The translations under genes and the position numbers were made by a program. Positions 54,317 to 61,276 of a stretch of DNA of 61,276 bases are shown piece by piece; position 1 is the first letter of the stretch, and each line of letters opens with the position of its first letter. Under the pieces are notes generated by a model. The model was not told the DNA's origin and did no database searches. It worked only from the letters and a program-made list of their open reading frames with translations. Source of the DNA: Pseudovibrio sp. Alg231-02 (GTDB lineage: Bacteria > Pseudomonadota > Alphaproteobacteria > Rhizobiales > Stappiaceae); contig NZ_FREX01000017.1 in assembly GCF_900143565.1 (NCBI RefSeq), positions 89-61,364 of the forward strand. Reading direction: 5' to 3'.

Positions 54317-55246
54317 TTATGAAATGTTTTCTTGAAAAGCTGCGACTTGTGCCGCAGTAGGAATTGGCACAACTGCGCCGTATCCTGTTGTGGTCAGCGC
54401 TGCAGCGCAGTTGGCATAAACCAGCGCCTCTTGTGGGGTTTTTCCAGCAACAATCTGACTGAAAAATGCACCGGAAAAACAGTCTCCAGCACCGGTCGCG
54501 TCAACAGTCTCAACCTTGTGGCCTTTTGCTGTGAAGCGTTCACCGGTAGTTGCGACCATTGCACCTTCTGGCCCCATCTTGAGCACAACGGTTTTTGCAC
54601 CAAGATTCAGGTAGAAGTCCGCAATTTCGTTTGCATCATTGAGCCCCGTCAGCAGCCGCGCTTCATCAAGGCTCGGCATGCAAAAGTCGACGTGGCGAGC
54701 CGTTTCATGAATAACCGCCCGTGCGCGATCCAAAGTCCATAGTTTGAGGCGTAAGTTGGTGTCAAAAGAAACCAACGTATTGTGTTTTTTCGCCAGTTCA
54801 ATGGCCGCAAACACTGCATCGCAAGAGCCATTGCTGATGGCATGTGTGATCGCTGATGTGTGCAAGAGTTTAGCGTCGGCGATCAGGTCCTCGGGCAGAT
54901 CAGTTGGTGATACAAGAGAGGCTGCCGAACCTTCACGATAAAAGGTGAAGTGATGGCCGCGCTCATCGTGTGAGATGAAGTAGATACCAGTTGGCGCGGT
55001 TGGGTGGCGTTGGATCCAGTCAGTCAAGACCCCTTCCGCATTCCAGAGATCAACAAACTGATCACCGAACACATCTGAACCAAGATGAGCAAACATCGCG
55101 ACTTTGGCACCCTGGCGCGCTGCGCTAACCGCAAAGTTGGACGTGTCGCCACCATAACCGCTGAGATAGGAAACCGGTTTGTCCTGACCCGGAAGCTGAC
55201 TAAACTCCAGAAGAGGTTCACCAAAAGAAACAATATCGATGGACAT
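54317..55246 (-). CDS. kdgK: 2-keto-3-deoxygluconate kinase (PfkB family)
   Basis: A 309-residue ribokinase-family sugar kinase. The N-terminal SFGEPLLEF and GGDTSN segments and the ATP/catalytic DATGAGDC motif (catalytic Asp255) are intact. It phosphorylates KDG to KDPG, which the aldolase two genes on cleaves. The ATG at 55246 is supported by GGAG 7 bp upstream; a TTG four codons earlier overlaps that site. The KDG assignment rests on similarity plus the neighbouring Eda; related kinases use fructose or other ketoses. Confidence 0.85.
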   Translation of the reverse strand: MSIDIVSFGEPLLEFSQLPGQDKPVSYLSGYGGDTSNFAVSAARQGAKVAMFAHLGSDVFGDQFVDLWNAEGVLTDWIQRHPTAPTGIYFISHDERGHHFTFYREGSAASLVSPTDLPEDLIADAKLLHTSAITHAISNGSCDAVFAAIELAKKHNTLVSFDTNLRLKLWTLDRARAVIHETARHVDFCMPSLDEARLLTGLNDANEIADFYLNLGAKTVVLKMGPEGAMVATTGERFTAKGHKVETVDATGAGDCFSGAFFSQIVAGKTPQEALVYANCAAALTTTGYGAVVPIPTAAQVAAFQENIS

Positions 55247-55301
55247 AGGGTACTCCAAAATGCGGTGGCTCCTGATAAGCCACCGCTATGATCTAAGAAA
55301 A

Positions 55302-55958
55302 TTAGATGCGGCCGTACTTGGCCAGTCCATCGCGTAGAGAGCCGGAGTCGATGATCAACTTGGCTTGCTCAAGTTCACGTTCATCAATGGACTTGGAGAG
55401 TTCTAGGACAGCTTCAACTTTGTCTTTTGGAACGCATACAACACCATCAACATCACCAATGATCAGATCACCTGGGTTGATGGTTACGCCGCCAATCTCG
55501 ACAGGTTTGTTGGCATCAATAGTTTTGAAGCGACCAAGCGTGGTACCTGGAGTTACAGTTTTCGAGTAGACAGGGAAGTCATAGTCACGGCGAATTTCTG
55601 CAATATCGCGCAACCCACCATTCAGAACAGCGCCTTCATGCTTGTTTGCAACGGCACCTGCGGTCATCAAACCACCCCAGACTGCAACTGTTTCCAGAGC
55701 TTCGCAGCCGGTGATTACAATAACGGACCCTTCCTCGGACTCATCAATTGCATCAAGGGCGTGCTGAGGAGGGAGTTTCTCTTGTGTTACATCTTCGAGG
55801 ATGGTTACAGCCGGACCGACAATTTTCTTCTCGTTGATACGATTTTTAATGCTGAATGGCAGGAACATCGTTTCGCCAATGAGTTGATCACATGCATCCG
55901 CGATGGATGCGGTGGAGAAAATGGCACGGTAGCCTTCGATAATATCTTTGCTGTACAT
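55302..55958 (-). CDS. RraA-like (HMG/CHA aldolase-fold) protein
   Basis: A 218-residue protein of the RraA / 4-hydroxy-4-methyl-2-oxoglutarate aldolase family. The GGLMTAGA segment, the catalytic-site NGGLRD (Arg117, Asp118) and the GDVDGVVCVP stretch (169-177) are present. The family includes pyruvate-type aldolases, oxaloacetate decarboxylases and the RNase E inhibitor RraA; the intact metal-site Arg-Asp argues for an enzyme. Here, between a 2-hydroxyacid dehydrogenase and KDG kinase, it probably handles a 2-keto acid of the pathway. AAGG precedes the ATG. Confidence 0.78.
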   Translation of the reverse strand: MYSKDIIEGYRAIFSTASIADACDQLIGETMFLPFSIKNRINEKKIVGPAVTILEDVTQEKLPPQHALDAIDESEEGSVIVITGCEALETVAVWGGLMTAGAVANKHEGAVLNGGLRDIAEIRRDYDFPVYSKTVTPGTTLGRFKTIDANKPVEIGGVTINPGDLIIGDVDGVVCVPKDKVEAVLELSKSIDERELEQAKLIIDSGSLRDGLAKYGRI

Positions 55959-55984
55959 GGAACTAGCCTTCAGTTTGGAGGAAC

Positions 55985-56944
55985 TTACGAGTTGACCCAG
56001 TTCTTGGGTTGCTCTCCGTCGAACACACGCAGCACTTCAACAGCTGCTTTATGTTGGAGCTCGACGACGGATTCTTCAGTGAACCAAGCGGTGTGATCTG
56101 TGCAGATGGTGTTTGGCAGGGTGAGCAGAGGATGGTCCTTGCGCACGGGCTCTTGCTCGAAAACGTCAATGGCCGCAGCGAAAATCTTCTTGTTCTTCAA
56201 GGCATCGTGAAGAGCATCTTCATCAACCAACCCACCGCGGCCTGTGTTTACAAGCACCGCATTTGGCTTCATTTTGCCCAAAATCTCAGCATCAATCATG
56301 TGTCTGGTTTTGGCGTTCAGGGGAGCATGGAGTGAGATGAAGTCTGCTTCTGCGCAAAGCGTCTGGAGGCTGACGAGATCTACGCCCGCTTCCAGAGCCG
56401 CTTCGACAGATAATGCAGGATCGGCTACCAGAGTACGTGAGAAACCAAGGCCTTCAGTCTTTTGCGCAAAACATCGAGCAATACGACCAAACCCCACGAT
56501 GCCGAGTGTTTTCCCAGCCATGCGGACCATTGGTTCAGCTTGGCCAACCCCCCATCTTCCGGAACGTACATCTTGATCGCGGCTCGGAATTCTACGTGTA
56601 GCGGAAAGCATGAGTGAGACGGCATGCTCAGCAACGTCTTCGGACCCGTAATCGGGTACGTTAGCGACGTAGATCCCTTTGTCCTTTGCTGCTTTCAGGT
56701 CAATGTTATCTACACCAACTCCATAACGAACAACGATCTGACAGCGCTTCATGAGTGAAATTAACTCAGCATCAATCTGTGCTTCGCGTACCAAGACAGC
56801 ATCTGCATCTATGATTTCAGTCTCGATTTTAGATCGGTCAGTTCCAATCGGTAGTGCGACAATCTTCGCGTTGTATTGCTGAAGTACCGTCTCTTCTTCT
56901 TCATAGCTCAGGTAACCTGGCTCAATGACCACGATCTTTTTCAT
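55985..56944 (-). CDS. D-isomer-specific 2-hydroxyacid dehydrogenase
   Basis: A 319-residue NAD(P)-dependent dehydrogenase of the D-2-hydroxyacid family (SerA/CtBP-like). The nucleotide motif GIVGFGRIA is at about 148-156, and the catalytic Arg236 (TGRGG), Glu265 and His284 are in place. It interconverts a 2-keto acid and a D-2-hydroxy acid. It is the first gene of the leftward operon, divergent from the TRAP genes, so its substrate is likely the imported compound or an early product. The ATG at 56944 (MKKIVVIEPG) is preferred to one seven codons upstream because GGGGCAG lies just before it. Confidence 0.82.
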   Translation of the reverse strand: MKKIVVIEPGYLSYEEEETVLQQYNAKIVALPIGTDRSKIETEIIDADAVLVREAQIDAELISLMKRCQIVVRYGVGVDNIDLKAAKDKGIYVANVPDYGSEDVAEHAVSLMLSATRRIPSRDQDVRSGRWGVGQAEPMVRMAGKTLGIVGFGRIARCFAQKTEGLGFSRTLVADPALSVEAALEAGVDLVSLQTLCAEADFISLHAPLNAKTRHMIDAEILGKMKPNAVLVNTGRGGLVDEDALHDALKNKKIFAAAIDVFEQEPVRKDHPLLTLPNTICTDHTAWFTEESVVELQHKAAVEVLRVFDGEQPKNWVNS

Positions 56945-57157
56945 TATCTGCCCCAAAAGTGACATGTTAGTTATGAGATATAAGAAAGATCGAGATTAAA
57001 AAATTGGCAAGTGAAAAATATAACACACAGGCAAATTTGTGATTTACGCCGCGTATTCGTTGTGGATAATGTCGTGATACGTAAATTTACGCTTGAATAT
57101 CTGAGATTTCAGAAAAATATAGATAACATAACTGAAATGTTAATTGGGAGTGTTGTT
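56945..57157. promoter_or_regulatory. Divergent promoter region of the sugar-acid and TRAP operons
   Basis: A 213-bp AT-rich gap between the leftward dehydrogenase and rightward dctP genes. It holds a perfect 12-bp palindrome, cgtaaatttacg (57080-57091), directly preceded by gtgatacgta (57074-57083), a 10-mer that recurs in front of the GntR gene. This is where a shared regulator would control both operons. Confidence 0.6.
57074..57091. promoter_or_regulatory. Candidate GntR operator upstream of dctP
   Basis: gtgatacgta followed by the palindrome cgtaaatttacg. The 10-mer recurs at 60108-60117 before the regulator gene. GntR/FCD regulators bind short palindromes and often control their own gene plus a neighbouring transporter. 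The assignment is an inference from repetition and position. Confidence 0.4.
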
Positions 57158-58135
57158 ATGTTTTTGAAGAAGACAGCAATGTTTGTTGCTTTAGCGTGTT
57201 CCGTCTCTTTCGCTGGGATGGCTAATGCAGAAACGACAATTCAAGTGGGGCATGGAGCGGCTGACACCTACCATATGCATAAAGCATGGGTTAAATTCAA
57301 AGAAATCATCGAAACTGAATCTGACGGTGAAGTACGGGTAGACATTTTCCCAAATGGTCAAATCGGGGGGGACCGAGAACTGACCGAGTCAGTGCAGTCT
57401 GGTGTCATTGATATGACTGCACCTGTTGTTGAAGTGATGGCTGGTTGGGATCCGGCTTTCTCTGTTCCAGGTCTCCCTTATACCTTTGCCAATCGAGCAG
57501 ACGCGCTTGATGCTCTTTACGGCGAGTTTGGCGATATGCTGCTTAACCGCGTTGAAGATTTCGGCATCAAGGGTCTGGGCTGGATGGAAAATGGCATCCG
57601 CAACATTACAAGCAATGTCGGTCCAATAGAAAAACCTGCAGACCTTGAAGGTGTAAAACTGCGTACTATGCAGGTTGAAGCCCATATGGATGCCTTTGCT
57701 GCCATGGGTGCAAATCCAACGCCAATGTCATTCAATGAGGTTTATTCCGCTCTGCAGCAAGGTGTTGTTGATGCCCAGGAAAACCCTCTTGGGCATATCT
57801 ATTCTTCACGCTTTTATGAGGTTCAGAAGTTCCTGACACTGTCCGGCCACGTATACTCAACACATATGGTTCTGGCCAACATGGATTTTTACAACAACCT
57901 CTCTGAAAAGAACCGGAAACTTGTCGATTCTGCTTTGAAACGTGCAATCGACTACCAACAGGATGTGATCGCCTCCGAAGAGCTGGACCAACTAAAAGCG
58001 ATTGAAGCTGCTGGTGTAAATGTGACTCGTTTGAATGATGCAGAAATTGGCGCGTTCCAGAAAGTGACTGCCCCAATTCGCGACAAATACTTCGAGTTGG
58101 TCGATGCCAAACTCATTCAAGCTCTCAAAAAATAA
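57158..58135 (+). CDS. dctP: TRAP transporter substrate-binding protein DctP-like
   Basis: A 325-residue periplasmic binding protein. The first 24 residues (MFLKK, hydrophobic stretch, ANA) form a signal peptide. The body has the DctP hallmarks: VRVDIFPNGQIGGDRELTESVQSG, FNEVYSALQQGVVDAQENPLG and the carboxylate-binding Arg region around KLRTMQ. It delivers an organic acid, likely a sugar acid given the neighbouring catabolic operon, to the membrane subunits. The ATG at 57158 follows GGGAG by 7 bp; a frame from 57011 would start before the promoter palindrome and lacks any site. Confidence 0.9.
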   Translation: MFLKKTAMFVALACSVSFAGMANAETTIQVGHGAADTYHMHKAWVKFKEIIETESDGEVRVDIFPNGQIGGDRELTESVQSGVIDMTAPVVEVMAGWDPAFSVPGLPYTFANRADALDALYGEFGDMLLNRVEDFGIKGLGWMENGIRNITSNVGPIEKPADLEGVKLRTMQVEAHMDAFAAMGANPTPMSFNEVYSALQQGVVDAQENPLGHIYSSRFYEVQKFLTLSGHVYSTHMVLANMDFYNNLSEKNRKLVDSALKRAIDYQQDVIASEELDQLKAIEAAGVNVTRLNDAEIGAFQKVTAPIRDKYFELVDAKLIQALKK

Positions 58136-58148
58136 ACATAAACAGCTG

Positions 58149-58173
58149 ACCCGGCAGGTCCCACCTGCCGGGT
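58149..58173 (+). terminator. Stem-loop between dctP and dctQ
   Basis: Perfect 11-bp stem, acccggcaggt (58149-58159) and acctgccgggt (58163-58173), with a 3-nt loop, 13 bp after the dctP stop and 15 bp before the dctQ start. There is no U-run, so it is probably a partial terminator or RNase barrier that keeps the binding protein in excess over the membrane subunits. Confidence 0.65.
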
Positions 58174-58188
58174 GATAAGAGGTGGGTT

Positions 58189-58731
58189 ATGTCATCACTA
58201 AGGTTTATCGAGAAGAATGCAGAGGCTTATCTAATAAACTTCCTGTTGTTTAATATTGTGCTCTGGGTCTTTGTACAGGTCATTATGCGCTACATCTTCG
58301 CAAGCTCGTTGCCGTGGAGCGAAGAGTTTGTCAGGTGGTGCTTCATTTGGTTTATCTGGGTGGGGGTGAGCTACGGTTTCAAAACACGCCGTCATATTTG
58401 TGTAACTGCGCTTATCAATGGTCTGCCACCAAAAGCTAAAGCAATAATTGGCATCATCACAAATCTGCTAGTCCTGTGGTGCATGGTTAAGCTGTTTCTA
58501 TACGGCTGGAAGCAAGTCTCAAGCCCTATCATCACTAGGCAATCATCCATCGTACTCTACTGGCCACTTTCCGATGTGCGGGTTGGTATGCAATGGCTTT
58601 ACGCATCCTTGCCAATTGGCGCTTTGTTGAGCTCTCTACGCCTCGTTCAGAACGTGATTGTGGATCTGATTGCACTTAAAGGCCCTTCCGAGGCCACCGT
58701 TCCACTTCATTCCAATACAGGGGGCAACTGA
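58189..58731 (+). CDS. dctQ: TRAP transporter small membrane subunit DctQ-like
   Basis: A 180-residue inner-membrane protein with four hydrophobic helices. It shows the DctQ pattern of a second-helix MRYIF and the conserved LPWSEEFVRW, followed by WVGVSYGFKTRRHI. The subunit pairs with the large permease. AAGAGGTGGG precedes the ATG. It ends 2 bp before dctM. Confidence 0.88.
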   Translation: MSSLRFIEKNAEAYLINFLLFNIVLWVFVQVIMRYIFASSLPWSEEFVRWCFIWFIWVGVSYGFKTRRHICVTALINGLPPKAKAIIGIITNLLVLWCMVKLFLYGWKQVSSPIITRQSSIVLYWPLSDVRVGMQWLYASLPIGALLSSLRLVQNVIVDLIALKGPSEATVPLHSNTGGN

Positions 58732-58733
58732 CA

Positions 58734-60041
58734 ATGGTTTCCTTTACCCTCTTCGGCACCTTCATTTTGCTGGTTTTCCTTGGCGCACCAGTTGCAATTT
58801 GCCTCGGCTTCGCATCTCTTGTGGTCCTCGAATATCTGCCGCATACGCCGAACATTACGCTGCTGGCAAAAAGTGCCGTCATGGGTGGCAACTCTTTTCC
58901 CCTGGTTGCCATTCCACTGTTTGTTTTGGCAGGTGAAGTCATGCAACGCGGTGGATTGTCCGCGCGCATCGTAGGCGCCGCCTATACTTTGGTTGGGCAT
59001 TTTAAAGCAGGTCTGGCCTATGTGAATGTCTTAGCGAGCATGTTTTTTGCTGCTATCTCAGGCTCTTCACCGGCAACCGTTGCTGCAATCGGCTCTAACA
59101 TGATTCCGGAGATGGAGCGCCTCGGGTACCGTCGATCCTTCTCCGCAGCAATTACTGCGGCCGCCGGTATCACCGGCGTCATGATCCCCCCAAGTATTCC
59201 GCTGATCATTTATGGTGTCACGGCAAACCAATCGATCGGGAAACTCTTCCTTGCAGGTATTGTTCCGGGAATTCTTTTTGGTTTGGGTTACATGCTGGTG
59301 GCACGATGTATCATCTCCAAAAATTTCACTCCCAATACGCATGAAGGTTCGCAGCTCGACCGGGCAACAAAGGATGTGAACATTAAGCGATCCGGATGGC
59401 GCCAGCATTCCCTGTGGGCTCTGATTATCCCGGTAATCATCCTAGGTGGAATATATGGAGGGGTCTTTACGCCGACTGAAGCAGCCGGCGTTGCTGTGGT
59501 CTATGCTCTGTTTGTTAGTCTGATTGTTTATCGGGATTTGAAATTCCGTGAGCTTGGCTCTGTCTTCCTGAACTCAGGTCTGACATCTGCAACGGTTTTG
59601 GTCATGGTGGTTATGGCCGCATCCTTCGGGCGTTTGCTCACGCTGGAACGTATCCCAGTGGAAGTCGCAGACATGATTATTCAGCTCTCTGATAATCCGA
59701 TCATTGTTCTGCTACTCATCAACATCATGCTTTTGATCGTTGGCATGTTCATGGAAACAATTGCGTCGATCATCATTTTTACGCCGATCCTACTGCCGAT
59801 TGTTCAGCATTTAGGCGTAGATCCGGTCCATTTTGGTGTGATCATGACAGTAAATCTTGCAATTGGGTTCTGTACGCCGCCTTTGGGTGCAAACCTATTC
59901 GTTGCAACTGGCGTGGCAGAGGTCTCCCTTGAAAGCCTTGTTAAGGCGATCTTACCATTCCTCTTATCGATGTTTGTGATGTTGATGGTAGTGACCTACT
60001 TGCCGCAGGTGACGATGTTCTTGCCTTCCTTGCTCAATTAA
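58734..60041 (+). CDS. dctM: TRAP transporter large permease DctM-like
   Basis: A 435-residue, multi-helix permease that carries out sodium-coupled uptake of the solute brought by DctP. Recognisable DctM stretches include FFAAISGSSPATVAAIG, GVMIPPSIPLIIYG, GGIYGGVFTPTEAA and GFCTPPLGANLFV, all conserved in the ion/substrate path. The AGGGGG upstream lies within dctQ. It is the last transporter gene; the regulator follows after 117 bp. Confidence 0.9.
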   Translation: MVSFTLFGTFILLVFLGAPVAICLGFASLVVLEYLPHTPNITLLAKSAVMGGNSFPLVAIPLFVLAGEVMQRGGLSARIVGAAYTLVGHFKAGLAYVNVLASMFFAAISGSSPATVAAIGSNMIPEMERLGYRRSFSAAITAAAGITGVMIPPSIPLIIYGVTANQSIGKLFLAGIVPGILFGLGYMLVARCIISKNFTPNTHEGSQLDRATKDVNIKRSGWRQHSLWALIIPVIILGGIYGGVFTPTEAAGVAVVYALFVSLIVYRDLKFRELGSVFLNSGLTSATVLVMVVMAASFGRLLTLERIPVEVADMIIQLSDNPIIVLLLINIMLLIVGMFMETIASIIIFTPILLPIVQHLGVDPVHFGVIMTVNLAIGFCTPPLGANLFVATGVAEVSLESLVKAILPFLLSMFVMLMVVTYLPQVTMFLPSLLN

Positions 60042-60107
60042 GGACGGATGACAGGAAACTTTGCCAAAATAACAAATTGTATTATAAGGCAAATTGAGTG
60101 ATGGAAG

Positions 60108-60118
60108 GTGATACGTAT
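60108..60118. promoter_or_regulatory. Candidate autoregulatory GntR site
   Basis: gtgatacgtat repeats the 10-mer found before dctP and contains the 8-bp palindrome atacgtat (60111-60118). It lies about 40 bp upstream of the regulator start at 60159. If the regulator started at the GTG at 60108, the site would be coding, which is less likely. Confidence 0.35.
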
Positions 60119-60158
60119 TTTCCTTCACTCTTTTTTTGATCCATTTTCTGAGATTCCG

Positions 60159-60812
60159 ATGGCACAAGATTTGCTCAAAGATGTTGTTTACAAACGCATT
60201 CGTGAAATGATCATCAATGGCACGTTGCCAATGGGGAGCAAGCTATCTGAAACTGTTCTGGCCAAGCGACTGGAAGCAACAAAAGCTCCGATACGTGATG
60301 CCGTAAAACGGCTTCAAAGCGAAGGTCTCGTTCAGATCAAACCTCAAAGTGGCACCTTCGTTTTCAGTCTTTCTCAGACTGAGTTCAATGAACTGCTCGA
60401 GTTTCGATACTATATTGAATCTCAGGCTATGCAGCTTTCCTTCGAAAAGAACTGCAAAGCGTTGTGCCAGAGCATTCGGTACATACTGGATAAGATGAGT
60501 GTGTGCATGGAACGCAACGGCACGCTTGAATACCTGGGACTGGACAATGAGTTTCACCAGGTACTGATTGATTTTTGCGACAACGCTTATTTTGTTGAAG
60601 CTTACGCACTGATTTCTACGCGGATGGCAACCGCCAGAAATTATCTGGGTAGCAACGAGCAGCATATGTTACGTTCCTATGAACAGCACGTGAGTATCCT
60701 CCAGGCCCTGCAAAGCAACAACATTCAAGAAGCAAAAAACCTCCTTCGCAGCCACATCCTCCCAGAAAAGGGCGCTTACTGGGGTGATATCTTGCTACGC
60801 TTTAAAAACTAA
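60159..60812 (+). CDS. GntR-family (FCD-type) transcriptional regulator
   Basis: A 217-residue regulator. Residues 1-70 form a winged helix-turn-helix (LAKRLEATKAPIRDAVKRL, then GLVQIKPQSGTFV, the standard GntR wing). The C-terminal all-helical domain is of the FCD type, with acidic/His metal-site candidates in LDNEFHQVLIDFCDN and EQHVSILQAL. Such proteins repress sugar-acid genes and release DNA on binding the inducer. It follows the TRAP genes and faces no other gene, so it probably controls both this operon and the divergent catabolic one. The ATG at 60159 is chosen over the upstream GTG at 60108. Confidence 0.85.
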   Translation: MAQDLLKDVVYKRIREMIINGTLPMGSKLSETVLAKRLEATKAPIRDAVKRLQSEGLVQIKPQSGTFVFSLSQTEFNELLEFRYYIESQAMQLSFEKNCKALCQSIRYILDKMSVCMERNGTLEYLGLDNEFHQVLIDFCDNAYFVEAYALISTRMATARNYLGSNEQHMLRSYEQHVSILQALQSNNIQEAKNLLRSHILPEKGAYWGDILLRFKN

Positions 60813-60844
60813 ATTCCCCATTCCATAACCGCACATAAATGGAA

Positions 60845-61276
60845 CTAAGTGGCTTGTAAGGCTCCTGTTTTTTCCAAGTAACACAGCAAGTAATCAATGA
60901 AGCGCTGCGCCAGTGGATTTTCTTCCTGTGCGGACAAATAACTTAAGACGCTAGTTACTGGTAGCCCTGGTAGGGCGCTCTCAATCACAGGAATGTCCTC
61001 CAGCAATGCAGAGGCCGGTAGAATGGAAACTCCAAGCCCCGCTTTTATGGCGGACTGTACAGCCTGAATGGAGTTCGCAGTGATTGAGATCTTCCAATCT
61101 GAGGCCATGGCTTCCATGGCAGAGATTGCTATAGCGCGATAGCTGCATGGTTCCTGCATCAAGATCAGTTCCAGTGGTTTATCAGCCGCAGGCAGCTGCC
61201 CGCACCAGACCAGCGGCTCCTGCCATAACTGTTTGCCGCCAGAGGCCTCTGGTCCGGCGAATACCACATCCAGCTC
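60845..61276 (-). CDS. LysR-type regulator, C-terminal part (partial)
   Basis: A 143-residue C-terminal fragment whose frame is open through the window edge. It reads as the periplasmic-binding-like effector domain of a LysR regulator: PLELILMQEPCSYR, the SIQAVQSAIKAGLGVSILP stretch typical of the family, and a final basic-helical tail. The DNA-binding N-terminus lies beyond the window. It converges on the GntR gene with a 32-bp gap. Its target genes cannot be inferred from what is present. Confidence 0.82.
   Translation of the reverse strand, partial: ELDVVFAGPEASGGKQLWQEPLVWCGQLPAADKPLELILMQEPCSYRAIAISAMEAMASDWKISITANSIQAVQSAIKAGLGVSILPASALLEDIPVIESALPGLPVTSVLSYLSAQEENPLAQRFIDYLLCYLEKTGALQAT

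Noticed and set aside
1-61276. CRISPR arrays, tRNA or rRNA genes
   Set aside because: No regularly spaced direct repeats and no cloverleaf or rRNA-like sequence was seen in the gaps.

Overview
The window reads as a marine alphaproteobacterium, most likely Pseudovibrio. The main evidence is a four-gene NRPS/NRPS-PKS operon whose module count, domain order and predicted monomers match what I remember of the Pseudovibrio ppp cluster for pseudovibriamides (heptapeptide A and depsinonapeptide B). The TRAP transporter, Entner-Doudoroff sugar-acid genes and IS6/IS5 elements fit that background. The organism and the ppp symbols rest on recall plus domain reading; no search was run.

Layout. (1) 1-392: the end of an IS6-family (IS26-like) element, minus strand, cut by the window edge. 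(2) 508-2067: a type II thioesterase and an Sfp-type phosphopantetheinyl transferase on the plus strand, converging on the megasynthase operon. (3) 34087 down to 2014, minus strand: pppA, pppB, pppC, pppD. PppA-B-C read as Tyr-Thr-Gly / Arg-(Pro-like)-Cys thiazole / Gln, then a thioesterase: seven residues. PppD starts with its own adenylation domain, activates an Ile-like and a Pro-like residue, adds one ketide through a KS-KR-ACP module that lacks an AT, and has its own thioesterase: two more residues, so 7+2=9. (4) 34480-39042, plus strand and divergent from pppA: an MFS exporter, a GSCFA protein, an SGNH-hydrolase-like protein, an unrecognised 212-aa protein and a TauD-like dioxygenase. 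These are candidates for export, for joining the two peptide products and for tailoring. (5) 39055-40449: an IS5-family remnant interrupted by a complete 885-bp IS6 element inverted relative to the left copy, so the cluster sits between two inverted IS6 copies.

(6) 41044-51218, plus strand: a tightly packed set of a MolR/YehI-type DUF4132 protein, a MoxR-like AAA+ ATPase, a DUF5682 protein, a VWA protein and a SWIM zinc-finger protein, equivalent to E. coli molR/yehI-yehL-yehM-yehP-yehQ. The DUF4132 gene is split in three by two one-base deficits, both in homopolymers. (7) 51480-56944, minus strand: a sugar-acid catabolic operon (2-hydroxyacid dehydrogenase, RraA-like protein, KDG kinase, secreted MRJP/lactonase-like protein, KDPG aldolase, DMT transporter). 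It is divergent from a TRAP transporter (DctP, DctQ, DctM) and a GntR/FCD regulator (57158-60812). A LysR-type regulator runs off the right edge.

How the parts work together. The transferase primes the carrier domains, the type II thioesterase clears mis-primed ones, PppABC release the heptapeptide, and PppD makes an acyl-dipeptide-ketide that must be joined to it by ester formation. In the last region TRAP uptake probably feeds a lactone/sugar-acid route to KDG, KDPG, pyruvate and glyceraldehyde 3-phosphate under GntR control. No tRNA, rRNA or CRISPR array was seen.
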